64,000 nucleotides of DNA from DYRB01 sp963802205 (lineage in GTDB: Bacteria > Pseudomonadota > Gammaproteobacteria > Chromatiales > Chromatiaceae): assembly GCA_963802205.1 (NCBI GenBank), contig CAWDHW010000007.1, positions 42,394-106,393 of the forward strand, in the 5' to 3' direction. A model generated the notes under the pieces. It was not told the origin of the DNA and searched no databases. It saw nothing but the letters and a program-made list of their open reading frames with translations. Within the stretch, counting starts at the first letter, position 1. Each line of letters opens with the position of its first letter. Made by a program: the position numbers and the translations under genes. Of the stretch, positions 1 through 9,627 are shown one piece after another.

Positions 1-1506
1 GCAGGTTGGTTGACCTCCCAGTCCCTCTGCGGCGCGAGGCGGATGCGCGCCCCGTTCGCGCCACCGCGCTTATCGGAGCCACGGAAGGTGGAGGCTGACG
101 CCCAGGCAGTCGCGACCAATTCGGAGACGGACAGGCCCGAGGAGAGGATCCTCGCCTTGAGGTCCGCGATGTCGGCCACGTCGATCAATTGGCGATCGAT
201 CCTTTGGCACGGGGTCTTGCCAGATCAACTCCTCTGCCGGGACCTCCGGGCCGAGATAGCGCGAGCGCGGACCCATATCGCGGTGTGTGAGCTTGAACCA
301 GGCGCGGGCGAAGGCATCTGCCAACTCGTCCGGGTGTGCGTGGAAATGCCGCGCAATCGGCTCGTAGGCCGGGTCGTAACGCATCGCCATGTCCGCGGTG
401 GTCATGATGATCTGCACCCGCTTCGACGGATCGTCGGCGGCCGGCGCCTGGTTACTGTCCGTCTCGCGCTTCGGCGTCCACTGCCAGGCACCCGCCGGGC
501 TTTTCTCCACGACCCAATCGTTGCCGAACAGCATGTCCAGATAACTGTTGTCCCACTGTGTCGGGGTCGGCGTCCATGAACCTTCCAGGCCGCTGCCGAT
601 CTGATCGCCGCCTTTGCCGCTACCAAAACTGCTCTTCCAGCCCAAGCCCATCTGTTCCAAGGGGGCCGCTTCGGGTTCGGGCCCCACGTGGGTTGCCGGG
701 CCGGCGCCGTGGCATTTGCCGAAGGTGTGGCCGCCGACGGTGAGGGCCACGGTCTCATAGTCGTTCATCGCCATGCGCGCGAAGGTCTCGCGCACGTCCC
801 GGCCCGACGCGACCGGATCCGGGTTGCCACCAGGCCCTTCCGGGTTCACGTAGATCAGACCCATCTGAACGGCGGCCAGGGGATTCTCGAGGTCCCGGTC
901 GCCGGCGTGGCGCTTGTCGCCGAGCCATTCCGTCTCTGGGCCCCAGTAGGTGCCTTCTTCAGGCTCATAGACGTCCGCGCGCCCGCCGCCGAAGCCGAAG
1001 GTCTTGAGGCCCATCGACTCCAAGGCGCAGTTGCCGGCGAGGATCATGAGATCGGCCCAGGAGATCTTGTTGCCGTACTTCTGTTTGATCGGCCAAAGCA
1101 GCCGGCGCGCCTTGTCGAGATTCACGTTGTCGGGCCAACTGTTGAGCGGTGCGAAGCGTTGCTGGCCCGAGCCTGCTCCGCCGCGGCCGTCCGAGATGCG
1201 GTAGGTGCCCGCGCCGTGCCAGGCCATCCGGATGAAGAGCGGACCATAGTGACCGTAGTCCGCCGGCCACCAGTCCTGCGAGTCCGTCATCAGCGCGTAA
1301 AGGTCCTGCTTTACGGCCCCGAGGTCGAGCTTCTTGAACTCCTCGGCGTAGTTGAAGGCCTCGCCCAACGGATTGGACTGGGGGCCGTTTTGCTGGAGAA
1401 GCTTCAGGTTCAACTGGTTCGGCCACCAGTCCCGATTCGACTTCACTCCAGTCGTCGTGTGCATGACCGGGCACTTGCCCGCGTTCGTGTCAGCTTTCTC
1501 GTTCAT
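1..1506 (-). pseudogene. katG: katG, catalase-peroxidase, frameshifted near its C-terminus and cut by the window edge
   Basis: Bifunctional haem catalase-peroxidase that removes hydrogen peroxide. The distal pocket RMAWHGAGTYR gives Arg93, Trp96 and His97. Tyr219 in IYVNPEGPGG and Met245 in ARMAMND complete the Met-Tyr-Trp crosslink partners. The proximal haem ligand is His260 in GGHTFGKCHGA. The start at 1506 follows an AGAGAAAG ribosome site. The normal frame is lost at the run of three A (T on the + strand) at 203-205. Dropping one base restores the expected continuation (PVP, then LIDVADIADLKARIL and further), which stays open to position 1. The C-terminal peroxidase-like domain lies outside the window. 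I cannot tell a real null allele from a sequencing indel; identity as katG is certain. Confidence 0.93.
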
Positions 1507-2035
1507 CTTTCTCTCCGATCATGGCTGCAATTTTCGTCAGGTTGTTCCGTACAGAGCCCTCATGACGCTCGGGCGTTGTCACCGACCAGGTCTCAGTTGC
1601 CTTCCTCGGCGTAAAGCGTCAGCGCGAAGTCGCACCCGACATCGGCGACGGTGGAGCAGCGCCTCGGCACCGTTGCCGACCTGCGATTTCCCTCCTAATC
1701 GCTGGCCGGGCGCTGCAAAGCTGGACCCTGTCCAGAGTCTGGACGCCACCTTGCGATCCTTCCAATCGATTATTCGGATTCTCATGATAGTCATCCTCTA
1801 TCAAAAATGCCGCCTACCCCAGTCCCGCGCTATTCCGAAAGGAGGCTATTACTGCCCTCGAAGCGCCTGTCGATGGTCGGCTTGAGACGCGAACCCTACG
1901 CTACAGCGCCCGCACCCCGGAGCGTGCCAGGCACGTGTCCGCCGGAGTCCCACCTATGGACGGCCGCCTTGCAACCGCCCTCCCCAGCGCTATCATCTTT
2001 TTCTTTGACCTGGCATCCGGCCAAGATGGGGGGAC
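1507..2035. other. katG-folD divergent intergenic region, no convincing gene
   Basis: This 529-base gap separates katG (minus strand) from folD (plus strand). Short open frames occur on both strands, including one of 71 codons on the minus strand from 1794, but none has a recognisable domain or a good start context. The only clear signal is an ATAG-N7-CTAT element at 1787-1801, annotated separately. The folD ribosome site is the G-rich stretch just before 2036. Confidence 0.5.
1787..1801. promoter_or_regulatory. OxyR-like ATAG-N7-CTAT half operator
   Basis: The sequence ATAGTCATCCTCTAT exactly matches the ATAG-N7-CTAT unit of the published OxyR motif. A degenerate unit (ATCG-N7-GGAT) sits at the correct seven-base spacing on its left (1765-1779). 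OxyR is the usual peroxide-responsive activator of katG, which is the divergent gene here. The site is about 280 bases from the katG start, so a long leader or an extra small transcript would be needed. Confidence 0.4.
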
Positions 2036-2899
2036 ATGGGCGCACAGATCCTGGACGGCAAGGCAATCGCGGCGAATATCCGCACCACCATCAAGGGACA
2101 AGTCGAGGCCATGGCAGGCCAAGGCCATCGGCCCCCTGGGCTCGCCGTGGTACTGATCGGGGCCAATCCTGCGTCGCAGGTTTATGTGCGGAACAAGCGC
2201 AAGGCGTGCGTCGAGGTGGGCTTTTACTCCGAGCTGCACGATCTCCCCGCTGAGACCCGCCAGGAGGCCCTGCTGGACCTGATCGACAGCCTCAACGCCC
2301 AGTCGAACATCGACGGCATCCTGGTCCAGCTCCCACTGCCGAAGCACATCGACGAGGAGGCGATCATCGAGCGCATCCTCCCCACCAAGGACGTGGACGG
2401 CTTCCACCCCTACAACGTAGGCCGGCTAGCCCTGCGTATGCCGCTGCTGCGCCCCTGCACGCCCAAGGGGGTAATGACCATGCTGGAGCGCACCGGACGG
2501 CCACTGGAGGGCCTGGACGCGGTCATCATCGGGCAGTCCAACATCGTCGGGCGCCCCATGGCCCTGGAGTTGCTGGCGGCACGCTGCACCGTCACGGTCT
2601 GCCACAGTCGCACCAAGGACCTGGCGGCAAAGGCCCGCGGGGCCGACGTGCTGGTGGCGGCTGTCGGTCGTCCGCGTTTCGTCCCCGGGGACTGGGTGAA
2701 GCAGGGCGCCATGGTGATCGACGTGGGGATCAACCGCCTGGAGGACGGGAGCCTGGTGGGGGATCTGGACTATGCACCCTGTCGCGAGCGGGCCTCCTGG
2801 ATCACTCCGGTCCCGGGGGGCGTCGGCCCCATGACCATCGCGAGCCTTTTGGAGAACACGGTGCAGGCGGCGCAATTGCACGCCGCTGGCGCTGCCTGA
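2036..2899 (+). CDS. folD: FolD bifunctional methylene-THF dehydrogenase / methenyl-THF cyclohydrolase
   Basis: Cytosolic enzyme of one-carbon metabolism. It interconverts 5,10-methylene-, 5,10-methenyl- and 10-formyl-tetrahydrofolate using NADP. At 287 residues it is the usual family length. Tyr50 and Lys54 in the SQVYVRNKRKA segment are the catalytic pair. DGILVQLPLP, the dinucleotide-binding GQSNIVGRP and the C-terminal PVPGGVGPMT are family signatures. The ATG at 2036 follows a G-rich ribosome site (GGGGGGAC). It stands alone, divergent from katG, with a gene-poor stretch downstream. Confidence 0.97.
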   Translation: MGAQILDGKAIAANIRTTIKGQVEAMAGQGHRPPGLAVVLIGANPASQVYVRNKRKACVEVGFYSELHDLPAETRQEALLDLIDSLNAQSNIDGILVQLPLPKHIDEEAIIERILPTKDVDGFHPYNVGRLALRMPLLRPCTPKGVMTMLERTGRPLEGLDAVIIGQSNIVGRPMALELLAARCTVTVCHSRTKDLAAKARGADVLVAAVGRPRFVPGDWVKQGAMVIDVGINRLEDGSLVGDLDYAPCRERASWITPVPGGVGPMTIASLLENTVQAAQLHAAGAA

Positions 2900-3499
2900 C
2901 CAACCCGGCGCATTCGTCGCTGCCCTCCAGGTGATGGTGCATGTCCTCGTCACCGCCGAAGCACCTACCGCTGGAATTGGCCCGCTAGGTCGTGCCGAAT
3001 CCCGTCCTGGCGGGCATGGTCACGACCGACGCGGCGTGGCCCCGCAGTACCTATCGTGCCACGGTCTGCCTGACGTCCATTCGGCTTAGCTGGCGACCAA
3101 CGGGGTGCTCAGCCAGCTCGGTGGGGACCGCCGCCAAGCGCAGACCGGCGATGCCACCTTCAAGGACGGTTCTTGGGAAGGCCCCCGCTTGAGATCCATG
3201 GGTCGCTGGATACAGCCGTGCCTGCGCGCCGCCCCCATAAGCGACTATCCCCGCCCAGCAATTCCCTATTTAACTGCCAGGGATTTATCCCTTGTCTGCC
3301 ACCCATAGCGGGACTACCCTCGTTACACGCTTCGACATGGGAAGGTTGGATTTCCTATACCTTACCCCTCCCTTATCCCCCCTACCTTTTCGCGACGCAG
3401 ACGGTTTCCTGCGAGGCCAGGCTGCTGGAAGGGCGTCGGATTCGTCGATGCACCGACGGGCATCCTCCGCCGAACAGCCGCAAAACGAGCCAGAACAAT
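2900..3499. other. Gene-poor region between folD and the di-haem oxidoreductase
   Basis: These 600 bases hold no frame that I can support. Short frames are present, but none matches a known family and none has a clear ribosome site. The composition becomes more AT-rich toward the right, which marks the transition into the low-GC oxidoreductase gene. An open frame continuous with that gene starts at 3173, but its first 109 codons look non-coding and precede the signal peptide, so I treat them as upstream sequence. Confidence 0.5.
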
Positions 3500-6400
3500 A
3501 TGAAGAACCCAACTAGGACCAGCCTCGTTGCCGTGGCTGTGACGCTCTTTGCAGCGTCCGCTGATGCGGAAAGAGTGGAGTTCAAAGCGAAGCTCACAGA
3601 AGCCGCTGAACGCTCACAAGTGGATATCGACCCAGAAAGGATGCTCAAGATAGTGTCCAATTTCGACAGAAGGGATACTGACGGAGACGGTATCCCCGAT
3701 ATGCGGGACTCCGATATCGACGGAGACGGAATTGTGAATAGAGAAGACCCCACCCCTTACGGTGGGTTCCTCCGCAGCGCTCCGCCGCGCCTGGTCAAGT
3801 TCTACTATGACCCAAAGGAAGGGAAGCTAACCTGCAATGGGACGGAGAAGGAGGAGAAAGTGCCCACCTCTTGTCCGTTCGATGAGGCGGGAAGCCTGCG
3901 CATAAGCAGAACGGGTTGGCAGGGTGGTACGGCCCTACTCACCGAAAACGGCAACATCACCGGCGGGTGCCGCGAATCGCTTATCCCTGGAGCCAAAGAC
4001 GAATACAACCTGGTCAATGTCTGTAGGCCGAATGACGGCGGAGCGCGCCAGGACGCAACCGGGAAAAGGCTCGTGGACGAGTGGTTCACAGATCTGCCCT
4101 GGCACCAAAAGCTCAGCACCTTGCACAGCAACCTTATCGACATACCATTTGTAATGCCATTCGACGCTCTGCCGCGAGAGGTATGCCCTTCAGCGGTTAC
4201 GCCGACAGAGAAAGCACGCTGCATGTTGCAATACGGCATCGTCAACGTCATGGCCATGCATCGAACCGACACACTCTATAAGCCCGGTGAAACCCCCGAG
4301 GGGCAGGATTGCCAGGGCAATGCCTGTGTAGAAGTAAAGCTCGAAGTGCAACGTGTTCACACGCTCACAGACGATCCCCTGGGTTACGACGCCGATATAA
4401 TCCGCAACAATGCCTACAGTTACGGCGATCCCAAGGCCCCAACCAGGGTGCCAAGCCTTGGCTTTGCCATAACCGAGGCAACGATTTTTGCGCCTTGGCG
4501 GCCCTGGTACACCGGCCATTACTGCGCCGCCTATCAGGATAATGTCACCGACTCGGTGTGTTACGAGGATTATTTCACCACCCAATTGCAGGCGGCGGCG
4601 GACACCGCAGCGAATAAATTTTGGCTGAAAGATTACCCGGCCTTATTCATCCCCCCGGGTACGGAACCGGGCTATACCCGGTACTGCCAAAGCGGCAAAG
4701 TTTCTTGTTCGATGTTTCTCGGAAAGGTCGATTGGCTGAAAGCAGCGACGGAACCGCAAGTCGTCGGCTGCGACAAGAATCCCCCTGCCCCTGGCGCGGA
4801 CCCCCTGTCGACTTGCCAGGACGAGATCATGGCAAAGACCAAAAGACTCGACGACCAGTTCAACGACTCAATAGCCAAATTTGCCGATATTGGTCGCTAC
4901 CCCTGGGCGGAAACCCCTGTAGAGGACCTGGGCACTGCCATCGCCACAAATCCCTTTATCGGGTACTACGAGTTGACGAGATTCAGCAACAACGGTGGCG
5001 GCGACATTCCCTCGTCACTGTTCAAGGCACCACGGTATGTGTTGCCAAAACAATGCACCAGAATGGATTTTCGAAATGCAAGCCAGGGTGACGGCGAGGG
5101 CATCGAGCATTTGAAGGACTGTGCCATTAATTTCGAAATTCACACCAGTGGCTTCCACGAAATCTGGAAAGAACTCTACGGAGGGGAGACGCAGAATCTC
5201 AATGTGGAAGAGATCGATAAGGTCTTACCTGGCTTTGCCGCGAACCAATACGGCCGCACTATGTTCATGTTCGCCGGCGTGGCGGAACAGAAGATACCCG
5301 TATCCTTCAAGCTACTCGATGATGGCATGTCGATTCATGACAAGATGTATGGATCGAGCATGTATACTCAATACTTACCCCTGGTAAATCCGGACGATCT
5401 TACCCTCAAAAGTAAGTCTTATGGGAATGATTTCTGGCATGCCTTTTTCATGAGTAACCACATGAACCAGGACCCTGATCACTTTATCCGTGGCATCCGC
5501 GGCCGAACATTGTGGCACAACGAATACCGTTCCAACGTCATGTATAAGTCAGGAGCGGTCGAACACAAAGATATTGGAACTCCGTTTGAAGGTATATTAG
5601 GACATGTCGACTTTCCAGCAGGATTTCAGGTTGCAAACCACCAGTCGCCATTCCATGGGAACACCTGTGATTCGTGTCATATCAGAAATGGTAGCGGAAT
5701 CCCGCTGATGCCAAATGGCGAACTAGCCCAGATCCATATAGACAGAGGCATGAATGCCGATTTCGATATCAGCAAGCAGCGTGACTATACTTACACCAAT
5801 CAGGAATTACCATCTATGAAGATGGTGTTATTCGATCTGAAAGCCGTATCCGAGCGCTTCGAGCAATGCGACGCCAACGACCACACGACACCCAAGACTA
5901 CCGAGCACTTACGTGATCGGTCTTACACCAACAGGATCATGAACTTCTACGGTAATAGCTTTCACGTCAATCAGGATGACAAGTTGCCTACGTATACAAT
6001 GGCGTATGTTCCTATCACGGACGATAGCGGCTTTGAAATTGTGGACAAGACCCCACGTCAGCCGCTCGGTAGCATGGCCTATCAGCCACAGAGAGTCGAT
6101 ATCTCCAAAATCGATACCGGTACTCTGTGCAATGAGATCGCAGACAAGCCCGCCGACGTCGGCAGCGCCAGTTGGCCCGTGAGCTGCATGGACGTATCGG
6201 GAGACGCAATTTCTCGGGCTATTGCCGACGGCGAAATTGGGTTCCTGCATTTATTGGGGCGCCGACTGGGGAATACGCCTCTGATTGAAATGATTCCGGA
6301 CCGCGCGATTATGGATACACAGCGGGCGCAGCGCGACGCTACAACGGGCATCGGGTATCCGGGCTGCTACGCGCTCGCGGCGGGGACGAGAGTGGGCAGC

Positions 6401-7333
6401 GGTGGGGCAACAAATTATCGGAGCTGCGCGTCCGGGCGATTCGGACGGACCAGTAACGATTGTTACATCAGTCGATGGGGCTGGATGGGCGACCGCGCAT
6501 CCCTGGAGGACCAGGTCGCTAATGCCGCGAGCGTCGAAATGAATATAACCTCTAAGGAAGGGTACGGCGACGTTCACCCGAACCCAACGAGGCAGGACCA
6601 GCTGGTCCGGTACAATCAGACGCTCTGCGGCCCGGCAGATGCCAGCTGTAAGCACAGTGAGGCGAACTCCGACATTACGGAGCAGGAAGTCAAAGACATG
6701 GCAACCTACCAACGCTGGATTGGTATTCCACAACGGTCTGAATACCAGGTATCCAGCGAGACTGTTCAGCGTGGTGAGAAGATTTTCAATGATCTGGGTT
6801 GTAGCAATTGCCACGTCATTGGCAAGATTGCTTTTGTCGGCGACGATAATATGTTGCCGGATGAGGAAAGGAATAACTTGAAAGGATTGCAGCTACGCTC
6901 GGGTGGGGAGCCTGATTACCCCTTCGTTTCGTATCTTGGCACGGATTTGTTGCTGCATGATATGGGGTATTTGTCGCAAGTGGCGAAGTCGCCAGGCAGT
7001 CAAACGATCCGCAACAGCAATGGGACGGTAAAGGATGGATATAGATCTTATGTACAGCGCATACGAACGCCGGCGTTGAAAGGTCTTCGGTTTAACCGGT
7101 TTGTGACCGACTCGAATCACAACACGGAAATGCCTCTAGCGAAAGACGTGCCTGCGGAAAGCATCATTCCCGGCTGTGATTTTTTGTTACACGATGGTAG
7201 GGCGTGCGACGCAATTGAAGCAACTTATCTTCACGATGGCCCGGCCGTCAGGCAATTGGGGATGATCGAAGCGCTGAATAAGATGCCAGCGACGCAATTG
7301 CAGGACTTGCGCGCATTTCTGTATTCTCTATAG
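3500..7333 (+). CDS. Very large secreted di-haem c-type oxidoreductase (DHOR family) with a calcium-binding repeat and long N-terminal extension
   Basis: A 1277-residue protein starting with a signal peptide (MKNPTRTSLVAVAVTLF, then AASADA). Residues 59-85 carry thrombospondin-type-3-like calcium loops (DTDGDGIPD, DSDIDGDG). The C-terminal half resembles the DHOR/DUF1111 di-haem oxidoreductases: HGNTCDSCHIRNGSG places haem motif CDSCH at 723-727, and CSNCH lies at 1101-1105. The family-like elements ISRWGWMGDRASLEDQV, RTPALKGL and FLLHDGRA are present. Residues of about 90-640 are cysteine-rich and unassigned. Typical DHOR proteins are around 450-500 residues, so this one is very long. Expected location is periplasm or outside the cell. 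Base composition is clearly more AT-rich than the flanking genes, suggesting transfer. The ATG at 3500 was chosen from the signal peptide; its ribosome site is weak. The substrate is unknown. Confidence 0.8.
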   Translation: MKNPTRTSLVAVAVTLFAASADAERVEFKAKLTEAAERSQVDIDPERMLKIVSNFDRRDTDGDGIPDMRDSDIDGDGIVNREDPTPYGGFLRSAPPRLVKFYYDPKEGKLTCNGTEKEEKVPTSCPFDEAGSLRISRTGWQGGTALLTENGNITGGCRESLIPGAKDEYNLVNVCRPNDGGARQDATGKRLVDEWFTDLPWHQKLSTLHSNLIDIPFVMPFDALPREVCPSAVTPTEKARCMLQYGIVNVMAMHRTDTLYKPGETPEGQDCQGNACVEVKLEVQRVHTLTDDPLGYDADIIRNNAYSYGDPKAPTRVPSLGFAITEATIFAPWRPWYTGHYCAAYQDNVTDSVCYEDYFTTQLQAAADTAANKFWLKDYPALFIPPGTEPGYTRYCQSGKVSCSMFLGKVDWLKAATEPQVVGCDKNPPAPGADPLSTCQDEIMAKTKRLDDQFNDSIAKFADIGRYPWAETPVEDLGTAIATNPFIGYYELTRFSNNGGGDIPSSLFKAPRYVLPKQCTRMDFRNASQGDGEGIEHLKDCAINFEIHTSGFHEIWKELYGGETQNLNVEEIDKVLPGFAANQYGRTMFMFAGVAEQKIPVSFKLLDDGMSIHDKMYGSSMYTQYLPLVNPDDLTLKSKSYGNDFWHAFFMSNHMNQDPDHFIRGIRGRTLWHNEYRSNVMYKSGAVEHKDIGTPFEGILGHVDFPAGFQVANHQSPFHGNTCDSCHIRNGSGIPLMPNGELAQIHIDRGMNADFDISKQRDYTYTNQELPSMKMVLFDLKAVSERFEQCDANDHTTPKTTEHLRDRSYTNRIMNFYGNSFHVNQDDKLPTYTMAYVPITDDSGFEIVDKTPRQPLGSMAYQPQRVDISKIDTGTLCNEIADKPADVGSASWPVSCMDVSGDAISRAIADGEIGFLHLLGRRLGNTPLIEMIPDRAIMDTQRAQRDATTGIGYPGCYALAAGTRVGSGGATNYRSCASGRFGRTSNDCYISRWGWMGDRASLEDQVANAASVEMNITSKEGYGDVHPNPTRQDQLVRYNQTLCGPADASCKHSEANSDITEQEVKDMATYQRWIGIPQRSEYQVSSETVQRGEKIFNDLGCSNCHVIGKIAFVGDDNMLPDEERNNLKGLQLRSGGEPDYPFVSYLGTDLLLHDMGYLSQVAKSPGSQTIRNSNGTVKDGYRSYVQRIRTPALKGLRFNRFVTDSNHNTEMPLAKDVPAESIIPGCDFLLHDGRACDAIEATYLHDGPAVRQLGMIEALNKMPATQLQDLRAFLYSL

Positions 7334-7692
7334 GTGGCGCTAGCTCGCAGATTATTTCACTGCGGAATTCCCACACTTTGTCGCGGTGCGCGCGACCGGG
7401 TTTTCCGCATTGAGGGCCACGCGGTGGGGTACCGGTGGAAGACGGCGCCATGCAGGAAACGCTGATGCACTGGTGCACACAACGACCAATGCCTCGACAC
7501 GCTACACCCGTTGCGCTAATCGGCCACCTTCTCAGGCACCTCAGAACGGCGGGGCCGCACCCGCGGCCCCGCTTAACCGCTTTGAGCGGCTCATGAAGTT
7601 AAGTGCTCCGGCTTGGCCGCGGGATTGTTACTGACCTGCGGTCGGAGTCGCCAGCATTAGCCAAGTCGCGCTGCACCGCCCTAGGCACCTAG
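7334..7692. other. Intergenic region downstream of the di-haem oxidoreductase
   Basis: No gene is recognisable in these 359 bases. A perfect hairpin occurs at 7551-7570 (GGGGCCGC, loop ACCC, GCGGCCCC), but no T-run follows it, so a terminator role is uncertain. The right end abuts the MITE. Confidence 0.45.
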
Positions 7693-7842
7693 GGAAGCGC
7701 TGATTAAAGCGCTTCCCGTGCGGGGCAGGGATGCCCCGCCATTTTCAACGGCTGTAAGCGGTTGAAAATGGAGCGCCCCGGGAGTCGCGCCTCGCGGGGC
7801 GCGAGCTGGTTAAAGCCAAGGATGGCTTTAACCAGCGTCTCC
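7693..7842. mobile_element. 150-bp MITE-like element with terminal inverted repeats and CTAG target duplication
   Basis: The left end GGAAGCGCTGATTAAAGC (from 7693) and the reverse complement of the right end, GGAGACGCTGGTTAAAGC (to 7842), agree at 15 of 18 positions. CTAG flanks both sides (7689-7692 and 7843-7846). CTAG fits the YTAR target preference known for IS5-group elements. No coding capacity is present. The interior is a chain of five perfect hairpins: 7693-7716, 7720-7739, 7739-7771, 7773-7802 and 7806-7835. It lies 17 bases beyond the protease stop codon and could also end transcription from either side. Confidence 0.75.
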
Positions 7843-7859
7843 CTAGACTTCGGAAACCC

Positions 7860-9074
7860 TCAGGGATACGTCCCAAAAGTCCAGTGGATGGTATCGACCA
7901 CGCCGCAGTTTGGCAAAGTGCAATTGCCATCCGACGTATACGCGATGAACTGGGGCGAACTGATCTCCATGTATCGATCCGCGCAGGGCGGATTTGCATC
8001 CCAGCAACGCTGGTGACTGTTAACGCCGTTAACCCAGTTGTTATTCCAATTATCAACATACTTCTTTCCATATCGGAAAATCCAGGGGCCGCCACTGCAA
8101 CCTGGTGTCTGCAGAGTGCCTAGAAACTTTGAATCGTGGTAAGTGCCCCAGTTTGCTGTATAGCCAGCCTCCTCGGCAGAGGTAACATAAATCTTTCCGC
8201 CGTTAAAGTCGGCATACTCATTATGGTCGCTGGCAACTCGATCAGCCGCTGGATAACCGAACATCTCCTCATGCTGACCGACCCCGAAATTCCACGAATA
8301 GCCTAACCAGCCCACCACGTAGCCCGGATAGTCATTATGTACGGTACCGTTTGTTCCGTAGATCGCCATACCAAGATCCGCATCCGGTTCACCCGTTGTG
8401 TGCCACCTCGTGGTGGTTGTCAGCGCGTTTGTTGTCCAACACCCCACAGCCGGGTTCACACCACCCTGACCAATGTCGTAAGATGGGCAGAACATCACAT
8501 TCTCCGCCCAAGTCGTGTCACCGTCGCTTACACAATGGCCCGCCGTAACCACATACTTGAAGCCAATCAAAGACGCAGAACAGACCCAACTCCCGCCATT
8601 AAGGGAGAAAAAAAGTTTCCCCACAGGAGAGCGGGGCCAAGTCCTATATTTACCCTGGAACTCGTAGGTCGTATGTGCGGAGGGATAGTTCGAGCTCGCC
8701 GGGCCTGGTGGCTGGCTAAAGTCGGTAATATCCTCCGCTGTCCGGTAGGTCGACCGCGCAGACAAGTCCAGCGGACCGGATCCAGGCATCGCCCCAGGGG
8801 GTAAGGCTGGGGGTTCGAGCGGCACCCCTTCTGCAGATGGGGCAAGGGACGTAGCGTAGGAGACATCTCTTGGTAACGCGGCGGCCATCCGTTCCGGAGT
8901 CCAATAGTCGGCGATCGCCGCAGCCGTCGCCGCGTCTGTCTCCTGAGGCTGACTCATGACATGAGGCGCCGTATTATCAGCACCGGCAGTACCTGTCCAC
9001 GCCATACCCATAACCAGGGCAGATATCAGCGGATGAGTTCCCCAACGAGGACGCCAAAGACCCAGTGTGTTCAT
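7860..9074 (-). CDS. Secreted trypsin-like (S1/V8-type) serine peptidase
   Basis: A 404-residue predicted exported serine protease. The N-terminus has a basic start and hydrophobic core ending near AWTGTAGA, consistent with a signal peptide. A long Pro/Ala-rich linker or propeptide (about 33-140) precedes the protease domain. The catalytic triad is visible as His180 in VVTAGHC, Asp233 in DADLGMAIYG and Ser327 in TPGCSGGPW. Several cysteines suggest disulphides. The start at 9074 has a good AGGTGA ribosome site. It converges on the large di-haem oxidoreductase gene with the MITE between them. Both are secreted and lie in the same gene-poor stretch, so they may share a foreign origin; a functional link is speculation. 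Confidence 0.85.
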   Translation of the reverse strand: MNTLGLWRPRWGTHPLISALVMGMAWTGTAGADNTAPHVMSQPQETDAATAAAIADYWTPERMAAALPRDVSYATSLAPSAEGVPLEPPALPPGAMPGSGPLDLSARSTYRTAEDITDFSQPPGPASSNYPSAHTTYEFQGKYRTWPRSPVGKLFFSLNGGSWVCSASLIGFKYVVTAGHCVSDGDTTWAENVMFCPSYDIGQGGVNPAVGCWTTNALTTTTRWHTTGEPDADLGMAIYGTNGTVHNDYPGYVVGWLGYSWNFGVGQHEEMFGYPAADRVASDHNEYADFNGGKIYVTSAEEAGYTANWGTYHDSKFLGTLQTPGCSGGPWIFRYGKKYVDNWNNNWVNGVNSHQRCWDANPPCADRYMEISSPQFIAYTSDGNCTLPNCGVVDTIHWTFGTYP

Positions 9075-9627
9075 TTAAATTCACCTCGGCAAGCTGACTG
9101 TCGGTACACCAAAGGAAGGGCCGCGCCGCGCCGCGCGTCGGAAAGAGTATAGAACAAGGCGAGCATGGAAGGGACGTCTTGGGCAAGGGCACAGTGCGAA
9201 CCAACCAGGTCCAAGCTGTCCTAGGAATATTCAGCGCCCCGCCCTATCCCAACTGTTTGACGGCTGCCATAAGGCACCTGACCGCCTCGTCGCCACTACC
9301 ATGCGCCGCTCGCTGTTTGCGTTGGCCGCGTTGTTCGAGCAGGCGAAAACGGGAGCCCTAAGTGCTATGGCAGGAGTAGGGGGAATGGACACCGCGCAGG
9401 TCGGCGCCGAGACCAGGAGGCCCCTACTCCCGCTGTTCCTCGCTGGGGGCCGCACCGGCGCCCCGGGATGTCCGCCATCCTTGGCAACCAGACGCGGCTG
9501 TACCTCCCCATTCCTGAGATCGCCCGGCCATCTTTGACAACGGAGGGGGAAATATCCTCTTGCCTGGCCGGCTTTGGGAGGACCCGGCGGCGACAGGGGG
9601 ATCGCCTTCTGCTTTGTCCTCGGCCGT
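9075..9627. other. Intergenic region, nothing recognisable
   Basis: 553 bases without a supportable gene. Frames of 60-80 codons exist on both strands (for example 9301-9537 plus, 9231-9455 minus), but they overlap each other, resemble no family I know and lack good starts. The part next to 9074 must hold the protease promoter. Confidence 0.45.

Noticed and set aside
688..1614. 308-codon plus-strand frame opposite katG
   Set aside because: Antisense to katG, whose motifs are unambiguous.
1579..1804. Small minus-strand frames upstream of katG
   Set aside because: Two overlapping frames, no recognised family and no convincing start; may be a degraded gene but unsupported.
3173..3499. Extending the di-haem oxidoreductase to 3173
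   Set aside because: The extra 109 codons precede a clear signal peptide and read as Pro/Arg/Leu-rich non-coding sequence.
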